Shown in pieces: positions 17,837 to 24,669 of a DNA stretch of 64,000 bases (the first letter of the stretch is position 1; the number at the start of each line of letters is the position of its first letter). The stretch lies in assembly GCA_002448815.1 (NCBI GenBank), contig DKAJ01000009.1:62001-126000 (forward strand), read 5' to 3'. The DNA is from Micavibrio sp. UBA6929. GTDB lineage: Bacteria; Pseudomonadota; Alphaproteobacteria; Micavibrionales; Micavibrionaceae. The notes under the pieces were generated by a model. That model saw only the letters and a list, made by a program, of their open reading frames with translations, did no database searches and was not told where the DNA came from. The position numbers and the translations under genes were made by a program.

Positions 17837-17929
17837 CGTTCCTTTTCCTGCGCCGGTGCTAGCCGACAGGTTCCAAGGGTCTAATCTCAGCCGCCCTTTA
17901 CACAACGCAAAAGCAGCACCCCTAAGGTT
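17837..17929 (-). promoter_or_regulatory. TPP riboswitch (THI box)
   Basis: On the minus strand the leader holds the conserved THI-element blocks in order: TAGGGGTGCT, GGCTGAGA, ACCCTTGGAACCTG, CACCGGCG and AGGAAAAGGAACG. The P1 strands are CCTT (17927-17924) and AAGG (17844-17841). The latter is also the ribosome site of the gene starting at 17832, so ligand binding should hide it. It controls the CHMI-like gene and thiC. Recognition rests on the motif series and spacing and is strong. Confidence 0.95.
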
Positions 17930-17964
17930 TCAACAATGTCTGCACTTTTGCATATTTACACTAA

Positions 17965-17995
17965 TTGTCAAGCACGATTAAATGCACTATATAAT
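17965..17995 (+). promoter_or_regulatory. Sigma-70-type promoter of the SCO1 gene
   Basis: TTGTCA at 17965-17970, 17 bases, then TATATAAT at 17988-17995. The first start codon downstream is ATG 18002, so the transcript may be leaderless. It also argues against the earlier in-frame ATG 17936. The same -35 palindrome reads TTGACA on the minus strand, toward the riboswitch. Confidence 0.55.
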
Positions 17996-18001
17996 CATGC
18001 C

Positions 18002-18619
18002 ATGGATAATCAGATGAAAAAACGTATCGTGCGCATTGCGCTTCTTGCCATTATTGCCTTAGGGATCAGCCTTGCGCTGGTCATCAGCAAAAACCAAAAC
18101 CCCACCCCAAAAACCGAGAAAAATGTCGCAGGCATTTCCATCGGCGGCGCCTATGATTTGGTTGACCACACTGGCGCGCCGCGTACAAACGCGGATTTTC
18201 AGGGCGATTATAAACTGATCTATTTTGGCTTCACATACTGTCCTGCCATCTGCCCGACAGAGCTTCAAAAGATCACCGCGACGCTGAAAACGCTGCCCTC
18301 GGACCTGGCAGAGAAAATTCAGCCGCTCTTTATCACTATCGACCCCGAGCGCGATACAGTTGACGTCATGCGCGACTACATCACACTTTTCCACGAAAAG
18401 TTTATTGGCCTAACAGGCAATGTTGACCAAATTGATGCGATTAAAAAGAATTACCGCATCTACGCACAAAAAGTGCAAGACGACACCATGACTGAATACA
18501 CCATGGATCACTCAAGCTATATCTACCTCATGAGCCCAGATGACGAACTGATCAGCATCTATCGCACCAAAGATACTGCGGCCGATATGGCAGCGGACAT
18601 CGCAAATCACATCAAATAA
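18002..18619 (+). CDS. SCO1/SenC family copper chaperone
   Basis: About 205 aa, anchored by one N-terminal helix (about 10-28) with a thioredoxin-like domain outside. The copper ligands are seen: CPAIC in FGFTYCPAICPTELQ and the distal His in TMDHSSYIYL. It delivers copper to the CuA site of cytochrome c oxidase or acts as thiol reductase. The frame is open back to ATG 17936, but the promoter at 17965-17995 lies inside that extension, so ATG 18002 or 18014 is the real start. It is divergent from the thiamine operon and monocistronic. No oxidase genes are near. Confidence 0.93.
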   Translation: MDNQMKKRIVRIALLAIIALGISLALVISKNQNPTPKTEKNVAGISIGGAYDLVDHTGAPRTNADFQGDYKLIYFGFTYCPAICPTELQKITATLKTLPSDLAEKIQPLFITIDPERDTVDVMRDYITLFHEKFIGLTGNVDQIDAIKKNYRIYAQKVQDDTMTEYTMDHSSYIYLMSPDDELISIYRTKDTAADMAADIANHIK

Positions 18620-18643
18620 AAAAGGGGCCTCATCATAGGCCCC
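18617..18643 (-). terminator. Rho-independent terminator of the SCP2-like gene
   Basis: GGGGCCT and AGGCCCC (18624-18630 and 18637-18643) form a 7-bp GC-rich stem with a 6-base loop. On the minus strand it is followed by a run of T (plus-strand A at 18617-18623). It lies 33 bases beyond the stop of the minus gene at 18677. On the plus strand no T-run follows, so it mainly serves the minus gene. Confidence 0.75.
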
Positions 18644-18676
18644 CTTCGTCAATCACGCCGCCAACCAAACAGGCGA

Positions 18677-18979
18677 CTAATCTTCCAACAAGCTATTTAG
18701 CTTCATCGCAAGGCCCATATTGCCCTGCACTTTTAACTTGCCCATCATATAGGCCATCGTTGGATCTTGCGTGCCCTCAACAATGCCCTTAAATACATCC
18801 ATCGAACACGACAGCACCGTATCAGCATCCTCATCAGCGTTACTCACCACAGGCGGGTTTTGCGTTGCATCCACCAAAACGCAACCATCTTCACCAAAAT
18901 CTAACTTAATGCGCGCTTCAATAGGCGCAGACAGTGATAATTTCTTTTGAATTTCCGATGTAATTTTTTCCAATGACAT
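18677..18979 (-). CDS. SCP-2 sterol-transfer family protein
   Basis: 100-aa single-domain SCP2 protein, a small lipid-binding fold. The pattern ITSEIQKKL, the strand region with ARIKLDFGEDG and the C-terminal block AYMMGKLKVQGNMGLAMKL, with its Gly-Lys-Leu-x-Val-x-Gly signature, are clear. ATG 18979 is chosen because GAGGG lies 6 bases upstream; the 14 residues before it are not conserved in style. It is monocistronic and ends at a hairpin terminator. The ligand is unknown; these proteins often bind acyl-CoA or phospholipids. Confidence 0.9.
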   Translation of the reverse strand: MSLEKITSEIQKKLSLSAPIEARIKLDFGEDGCVLVDATQNPPVVSNADEDADTVLSCSMDVFKGIVEGTQDPTMAYMMGKLKVQGNMGLAMKLNSLLED

Positions 18980-19065
18980 ACAAGGCCCTCTTTCATTTCT
19001 TAAAGCAAAAATAATCGTCAAAAAGTTATACAGTGTTTTTTAGGGGATTGCACCCGCCTTAGCAT

Positions 19066-19094
19066 TGTTAAGCCAACGCACCGGTGGTACGATC
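19066..19094 (+). promoter_or_regulatory. Putative promoter of the exported coiled-coil protein
   Basis: TTGTTA (19066-19071), 17-base spacer, TACGAT (19089-19094), about 40 bases before the ATG at 19133. Hexamers are moderate matches to the sigma-70 consensus. Confidence 0.4.
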
Positions 19095-19132
19095 CGAAAT
19101 TATAGATCTATTTTAACAAAAAAATTCAGGCG

Positions 19133-20311
19133 ATGATCCGTCAAAAGATAAATAAAACCATAAGATACGCTGGGGCAATTGCCGCGCTATGCCTGTTTAC
19201 AGGACAGGACGCGCTTGCGAATCCTATGTACTTTTATCCGGCCGAAACATGGCAGATCACCCATACAAACCTGACATGCCGCATCAAAAACCAGTTTAAT
19301 AACGGGTTCATCATCACAATCGAAGATAAGAAAAACGGCACGCAAAACTTCTTGTCCAATTTAACGCTAAACTTCCGCCAGCCTGTTTTTACCAGTGGTA
19401 AAATCTACAATGCGTCAGTTGCATTTGGCGAAGATGCGCCGCAATTATTGCAAGTCCATGCGATCGATCAGGAAACCCTGTCTATTCCTCTTGGCAATTA
19501 TACAGACATGATGGATAAGGCCCTAAAATCGCCGACCTTAAAATTTGCGATCGAAGGCAATGACTTTAATTTCTCGATGGTTGGCCTGCAGCAAAGCGTG
19601 AAAAACTTTGCAGCGTGCACCGGTGAAAGTGCGCCTCAACCAGCCGCGGCACCACCTTCTCAAACGCCTTTTAACCCGCATGCAGACCTCTACAGCCAGA
19701 TTCAGGCACAAACAGGCACACCATTGCCAACAGCAGCGCGCCCAACAACGGTTGTGCCAACACATCCTGCACCCGCGCCTGTCAAAGCAAAGCCTGCACC
19801 TGCAAAGGCCTCAACGGCCAATGCACAGCCGCAAAAATTGCCTGATCACTTATACGCACAAATCAAAGCACAAACAGCCCCTGAAGGCACTGATGCACAA
19901 AATCAGCCTAAAAACCTGATCACGCCGCCAAGCCAAAAACCAAGCACAGCCGCACAAGAGGCCGCTAATCTTGAGCCAATCTATGGCGATGAAACCGACA
20001 CAATTAAAACAATGCCAATCCTTAATACAAGCGATTGGAATCTTGAAAAAGCAACGATGCGCTTCCAAGAAGCCGAGCGCCAACTCACTGCACTCGGCCA
20101 AAAACTGCAAAAAGAACGCGCACAATGCAAAATCGAGAAAAAAGAACTTGAAGCCCTCCTCTTCGACCCGCAGCTAACCAGCGAACAACAACTCGCAAAA
20201 CTCTCCAGCCTGGAGGAAGAGCTAAAACGCACAAAAATTGAGATGCAAAATCAAAAAGTGCGCTATGAAGAACGCATCAAGATACTGGAAAATCAGTTAA
20301 ATTCATTTTAA
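19133..20311 (+). CDS. Exported protein with Pro/Ala linker and C-terminal coiled coil
   Basis: 392 aa, not recognised. A signal peptide (cut after ALA near residue 29) is followed by a beta-rich domain of about 140 residues with two Cys (in LTCRIK and FAACTG), then a Pro/Ala/Gln/Thr-rich linker (about 165-300). The linker contains two near copies of the short unit DLYSQIQAQTG / DHLYAQIKAQTA. A charged coiled coil of about 80 residues ends the protein. The layout suggests a periplasmic or outer-membrane scaffold spanning the peptidoglycan. It precedes the tRNA gene and has its own promoter. No partner genes are seen. Confidence 0.75.
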   Translation: MIRQKINKTIRYAGAIAALCLFTGQDALANPMYFYPAETWQITHTNLTCRIKNQFNNGFIITIEDKKNGTQNFLSNLTLNFRQPVFTSGKIYNASVAFGEDAPQLLQVHAIDQETLSIPLGNYTDMMDKALKSPTLKFAIEGNDFNFSMVGLQQSVKNFAACTGESAPQPAAAPPSQTPFNPHADLYSQIQAQTGTPLPTAARPTTVVPTHPAPAPVKAKPAPAKASTANAQPQKLPDHLYAQIKAQTAPEGTDAQNQPKNLITPPSQKPSTAAQEAANLEPIYGDETDTIKTMPILNTSDWNLEKATMRFQEAERQLTALGQKLQKERAQCKIEKKELEALLFDPQLTSEQQLAKLSSLEEELKRTKIEMQNQKVRYEERIKILENQLNSF

Positions 20312-20373
20312 TCGAAAAAAGCACTTGTCCACTTTTTCAAGTTGAAGTATCGTCCGGCCTATACCCTTTCTAA

Positions 20374-20449
20374 GGGCCCGTAGCTCAGCTGGGAGAGCGT
20401 TGCAATGGCATTGCAAAGGTCGTCGGTTCGATCCCGATCGGGTCCACCA
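20374..20449 (+). tRNA. tRNA-Ala (GGC)
   Basis: 76 nt including an encoded CCA. The cloverleaf folds fully: a 7-bp acceptor with the G3:U70 pair that marks alanine tRNAs, a D arm GCTC/GAGC, an anticodon stem TTGCA/TGCAA with loop ATGGCAT (anticodon GGC), and a T arm GTCGG/CCGAT with TTCGATC. It stands alone between two protein genes and is not next to an integrase. Confidence 0.98.
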
Positions 20450-20487
20450 TTTCCATCATTATGTGACAAAAAGAGAATATTAAGCGG

Positions 20488-21261
20488 TTATAAACGTTCG
20501 CCTTCAAAACGCGATGTCGGGCAAATCTTTAAATAATCTAAAACGCGGCCGCGCTGAATCGGTTTTCCTACAAAACCTGCTGCGCCTCTCTCGGATGCTT
20601 CTAAAATTTTCGGTGCCACACTGTCAGAACTAAACACGACAATATAAGCGCACGGATTATAATTGAGAATCCTGGTGAGATTCTCTAGCCCATTAACCCC
20701 GGGCATATGAATATCCAAGAAAACCATATCAGGCAGATGACTTTTATAAGCCTCTAAAACATCACACCCTTTTTGTACGTCAAATACCTCGGCATATTCT
20801 TCGAGGATTTTACGCATAACTCTGGTGACCATCGTATCGTCATCCGCGATTAACACCTTCGTTTTTTCTTGTTGTTCGCAAATGCTATAATCATCAACAA
20901 AACTGCTCTCAGGCTTCATGTAAATATCGCGCAAATAATCAAGCGCGTCTAATGTAACAACACGGAAATTTAAGAAGCAAAAATCTTGTGGTAGCTGCTT
21001 TTGCAGCTCTTTTCGCGCCAGCGCATAATTGTGAATTTTATTGCTACGCACCAATGCATAAATACGAAAGTAACCAGCATTAAAAACAATGCCAGGGTGG
21101 CCATTATAAACATCCATCAACTTCGCTATAATTTCATCATACGGTAGGATGCATTCAGGCGTAATAGCAATTGAAATCATTTGCCATTGATCTATACTCT
21201 CTTTAACGAGGGGCAGGTAAGAGTCTAACTCTTCCTGATTGTTTTTAAATAGGGGCTTCAT
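20488..21261 (-). CDS. Response regulator with novel N-terminal domain
   Basis: 257 aa. The C-terminal half is a CheY-like receiver: acidic DDD at 140-142, phospho-acceptor D183 in VFLDIHMPG, the switch Ser in VVFSSDS and the Lys in VGKPIQ. The N-terminal 120 residues form an alpha/beta domain that I cannot name (it contains PECILPYDEIIAKLMDVYNG). There is no DNA-binding or GGDEF output. Given its place at the edge of the chemotaxis genes it may be a phosphate sink or a signal adaptor for that pathway. It is divergent from the CheZ-like gene. Confidence 0.85.
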   Translation of the reverse strand: MKPLFKNNQEELDSYLPLVKESIDQWQMISIAITPECILPYDEIIAKLMDVYNGHPGIVFNAGYFRIYALVRSNKIHNYALARKELQKQLPQDFCFLNFRVVTLDALDYLRDIYMKPESSFVDDYSICEQQEKTKVLIADDDTMVTRVMRKILEEYAEVFDVQKGCDVLEAYKSHLPDMVFLDIHMPGVNGLENLTRILNYNPCAYIVVFSSDSVAPKILEASERGAAGFVGKPIQRGRVLDYLKICPTSRFEGERL

Positions 21262-21397
21262 AAAACCTCATGATGGTTAAACGCAAACAGTGCGGGAAGT
21301 ATTCATCATTCACGCAATGAAGTAAAGGTAAGTAGCACCAGATAAGTCTCACTCTCCTCAAGTTTATATTAAAAAAACTTAATAAAAGATTAAAACT

Positions 21398-22144
21398 ATG
21401 GCTGAAGAAAAGCAACACATCGAAAATACACAAAACGACTCATCAAATGTACTGCAAGAACATTTGGAATACACACAATGGATTGCTAAGTGTGTGCACG
21501 CCGAGATCACCGAGCTGGACAGCTATATCCAAGAAAAAACAAAGGATTTAGTCCATAAATTTCAAAATATCGCCAAAGATGCTATTCAGCAAGATCAATC
21601 CTCAAAAACAGCTGAGGAGCAAAACTCAAAAAACATCATGATATCTGGCCGTAAATTTTCATACAGCGAAGCCACGGTCGAGCTAAAGCGTCTAACAGAT
21701 GGCCTTGTCGCAGACAGCGTTTTGACATACGAACGCACCTTATTGCGCAAGAAAATCGAAGAAATGATCATTGCCCTCTTTGATCACGCTAATAACTCGA
21801 CATCTTTTACCGAACAAACGAAAAGCTCGGTCGATAAAATCAAGAAAACAGTCATGGAAATCATCATGGCATTCCAGTTTCAGGATTTTGTTAAACAACG
21901 CCTGCAACACACGCAAATTGCCCTCAATGCGCTTAGCACGAAGACTGAAGACCTTATCAAAGAAATGGAAGCCAATGGCACTGAAAAGGCAAATGTGCCG
22001 AAAGAAGAAGCCCAAGCCTTGCTAGATCAATTTTCATTATCAAAAGTCCAAGAGAGATTTATTGCTTATCTCGGCGACAATGGCGGCGATGCCGTTTCAA
22101 TGAGCATCGAAAATGATGATGAAGACGATATTGAGCTTTTCTAA
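21398..22144 (+). CDS. CheZ-like CheY-P phosphatase
   Basis: 248-aa, almost wholly helical protein. Near 158-170 the helix reads AFQFQDFVKQRL: D163 and Q167 keep the Asp-x3-Gln spacing of the catalytic D143/Q147 pair of E. coli CheZ (FQDLTGQ), within the same hydrophobic context. The extreme C-terminus is an acidic peptide ending DDIELF, comparable in character to the CheY-binding tail of CheZ. It therefore likely dephosphorylates CheY (29437-29802). It is the only plus-strand gene of the chemotaxis region and meets cheB tail to tail with a 3-base overlap. Sequence similarity to E. coli CheZ elsewhere is low. Confidence 0.7.
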   Translation: MAEEKQHIENTQNDSSNVLQEHLEYTQWIAKCVHAEITELDSYIQEKTKDLVHKFQNIAKDAIQQDQSSKTAEEQNSKNIMISGRKFSYSEATVELKRLTDGLVADSVLTYERTLLRKKIEEMIIALFDHANNSTSFTEQTKSSVDKIKKTVMEIIMAFQFQDFVKQRLQHTQIALNALSTKTEDLIKEMEANGTEKANVPKEEAQALLDQFSLSKVQERFIAYLGDNGGDAVSMSIENDDEDDIELF

Positions 22145-23193
22145 GCAGGCTGATTGAGAACAGCGCTAATTTGCTCAAGGCTCAACTCTTGCTCAATCGC
22201 TCCGGCTTCAAACGCGGCTTTTGGCATGCCATAGACAAGGCAACTTTTTTCATTTTCACCCAGCGTCCTCGCACCTTGCTTACGCAACATCTGCAAACCC
22301 GCCGCACCATCATTACCCATGCCTGACAGCACAACGCCCATAAAAGGCAAACTATCTAACGCAGCAAGCGATTCAAAAAGATAATCCGCTGATGCCACAA
22401 AGCCATTGCGCGCTGGTGCCTGTAATAAATAGGCATGCAGTTCATTCCCCAATTGCCGCACCTGTAAATGACGCTGATTATCGGCAATATAAATATGATT
22501 GGGCTGCAAGGCCTCACGATGCGTCGCAGCCTTAACAGTGATATGCGCGGGCGCAAGCTCTTGTAAACGCTCGACTAAATTCTGCACATAGATATGATTA
22601 ATATGCTGCACGATTAAAATAGGCGGCAAGGCCATGCGAATATTAGAAATCAAATACCGTAATCTCTCGATACCGCCTGTCGAGGACGCAATGCCAATAC
22701 AGGCATACTGTTTCACTGCTGCATTGGCCACTTGCCCCGCATAACGTGATTGATTATGCTGCAACCTTCCATGCGCAGCAAAATTAGACCCCTTAACCAT
22801 ATTCAGCTTGCTAACCAGAGCACTTGAAAAAATCTTTAAGCTCTCAGCGCCTATCGCCTGATTATCCGGTTTGGCAATATAATCAACGGCCCCAAACTCC
22901 AATGCCCGCAACGTCACATCAGCCCCGCGCTGCGTCAAAGTGGACACCATCACTACGGGCATCGGCCGCAATTTCATAATTTTCTCTAGAAATTCAAGGC
23001 CATTCATGCGCGGCATTTCAACATCCAAGGTAATCACATCTGGATTTTTCGCCTTAATCATTTCGCGCGCTTCAAAAGGATCACCTGCTTGCCCAACCAC
23101 GCGCATACCTGGCGTTTCATCAACAACAGATTGGATAATTTGTCGAATTAAGGGGCTGTCATCTACAATGCCAACCTTCAGATCCTGTATCAT
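22141..23193 (-). CDS. cheB: Chemotaxis methylesterase/deamidase CheB
   Basis: 350 aa with an N-terminal receiver (D57 in ITLDVEMPRMNG) and a C-terminal methylesterase domain. The Ser-His-Asp triad appears as S171 in ASSTGG, H197 in VQHI and D295 in GMGNDG. It removes methyl groups from the chemoreceptor glutamates when phosphorylated by CheA. It is the last gene of the che operon, starting one base after the cheD stop. The nucleophile motif is ASSTGG rather than the usual GASTGG. Confidence 0.97.
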   Translation of the reverse strand: MIQDLKVGIVDDSPLIRQIIQSVVDETPGMRVVGQAGDPFEAREMIKAKNPDVITLDVEMPRMNGLEFLEKIMKLRPMPVVMVSTLTQRGADVTLRALEFGAVDYIAKPDNQAIGAESLKIFSSALVSKLNMVKGSNFAAHGRLQHNQSRYAGQVANAAVKQYACIGIASSTGGIERLRYLISNIRMALPPILIVQHINHIYVQNLVERLQELAPAHITVKAATHREALQPNHIYIADNQRHLQVRQLGNELHAYLLQAPARNGFVASADYLFESLAALDSLPFMGVVLSGMGNDGAAGLQMLRKQGARTLGENEKSCLVYGMPKAAFEAGAIEQELSLEQISAVLNQPA

Positions 23194-23194
23194 C

Positions 23195-23803
23195 TTAGAA
23201 CAATTCTACATCGCTATCATTGTTAACTTGGGTAATTTTCTCCATAACCTTAATCTCATTTTCGGCAATGCGGTCAATATCTTTGCGCTCCCCAATACTG
23301 CGTAATAACACCTTACCAGTCATTGGAAAAAAAATCACCCGGCGACCATTTAGACCGCCAACATCTTCGCTTTCAACGCGCAAATTCTCGCGCTTGAAAA
23401 ATTTATGGGCGAAATCAACATTCTTGCGTCCCACGTCCTGTGACAAGCCATTAAGAACCTTTGCACCACCGAAAATCTTAATCATCAATCCGTTTTTTGC
23501 TGCGCCTTTATTATATAACGAGTTCAGCAACGTTTCTATCGCCGCACTACCGTAACGAAATGATTCAGAATAACGGGTATCTTCACCTTCGGGTGCTTGC
23601 GGCAACAAAAAGTGATTCATACCGCCAATTTTCGCATAACGATCAAACGCGCATACAGATAAACACGACCCAAGCGTCGTTGAAAAGGCGATATCCTTTT
23701 GACGCGTCCAATGATACACACCCGCCATCACAGAAACTAAATGCGTATCCAGCGCCTGATCATAATAACCATCACCACGAATAGATTCTCGAACTGTTTG
23801 CAC
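23195..23803 (-). CDS. cheD: Chemoreceptor glutamine deamidase CheD
   Basis: 202 aa. Catalytic Cys47 in TTLGSCLSV and His64 in GGMNHFLLP fit the CheD papain-like triad. It deamidates Gln in receptors and in some species binds CheC or CheY-P. The C-terminal tail is acidic and ends SDVELF, like the tail of the CheZ-like protein. It lies between cheR and cheB with 15- and 1-base spacers. Confidence 0.95.
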   Translation of the reverse strand: MQTVRESIRGDGYYDQALDTHLVSVMAGVYHWTRQKDIAFSTTLGSCLSVCAFDRYAKIGGMNHFLLPQAPEGEDTRYSESFRYGSAAIETLLNSLYNKGAAKNGLMIKIFGGAKVLNGLSQDVGRKNVDFAHKFFKRENLRVESEDVGGLNGRRVIFFPMTGKVLLRSIGERKDIDRIAENEIKVMEKITQVNNDSDVELF

Positions 23804-23818
23804 GCAATATTCCCTTAC

Positions 23819-24652
23819 TTAATCAGATTTTTGGTAGATTGTCTGACCGCAGACCTTATACCCCTTGTTTTCCATCACAGAATGCTCGGAGTGCCCCAAA
23901 TACAAAAAGCCACCTGGCTTTAAATATGAAAGCATCTTGCCGATATATTCTTGCTGTTTCGCGCGGTCAAAATAAATCAATACATTACGGCAAAAAATGG
24001 CATCAAACTGCCGTGACATCGGCCATGACGCCGTATTAAAATTCAAATAATTATAGGCCACCATCTGCCGTAAATAGGGCTTAATCGTATAAACATCTTC
24101 TCCGTCTTCTTCAGACAGAATAAAGTGTTTCTTCAGCACACTTGGGGTCATCCCCTTTAAGGTTTTATCGTGATACGCCCCCATCCGCGCCCGCGCCAAC
24201 GCCAATGTATCAATATCCGTTGCCAAAATGCGTGCATCCGCCCGCAGCTTTAATTCTTGCATCACATCATACAAAACCATCGCCATCGAATAGGGCTCTG
24301 CACCAATAGAACACGCCGCCGACCACACCCGAATGCGGCGTCCATCACGCGCCTGCAATAAGTCTGCCATATACCCGCGAAAATGATCAAAGTGATGGTT
24401 TTCACGAAAGAAGTGAGTCACATTGGTCGTCAACGCATTGACCAAATTGACCATTTCTTCCTGCGTTGAATCATTCCTTAATCGCGATACATATTGATCA
24501 AAGCCTGATAAGCTCAGCTCTTTAATGCGCTTATTGATGCGGTTTTCAACCATCTGCTTCTTACGATCAGCCAACGTTATACCGGCCACGTCATACAGAT
24601 ACGATCGAATGTAATCAAAATGCTCGTGGCTGAATTGCACCTGCGAGGTCAT
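23819..24652 (-). CDS. cheR: Chemotaxis protein methyltransferase CheR
   Basis: 277 aa with a helical N-terminal domain and a SAM-dependent methyltransferase domain. The SAM-binding block ACSIGAEPYSMAMVL and the motif FDAIFCRNVLIYFD are clear. It methylates receptor glutamates. The neighbouring receptor ends in DWKEF, a pentapeptide of the kind that docks CheR and CheB in other bacteria, so a tethered mechanism is likely. It lies 17 bases after the receptor gene. Confidence 0.96.
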   Translation of the reverse strand: MTSQVQFSHEHFDYIRSYLYDVAGITLADRKKQMVENRINKRIKELSLSGFDQYVSRLRNDSTQEEMVNLVNALTTNVTHFFRENHHFDHFRGYMADLLQARDGRRIRVWSAACSIGAEPYSMAMVLYDVMQELKLRADARILATDIDTLALARARMGAYHDKTLKGMTPSVLKKHFILSEEDGEDVYTIKPYLRQMVAYNYLNFNTASWPMSRQFDAIFCRNVLIYFDRAKQQEYIGKMLSYLKPGGFLYLGHSEHSVMENKGYKVCGQTIYQKSD

Positions 24653-24669
24653 TTACGCCCCCTCGCAGC

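Noticed and set aside
17936..18001. N-terminal extension of the SCO1 protein
   Set aside because: A promoter lies inside it and the membrane helix then would no longer be N-terminal.
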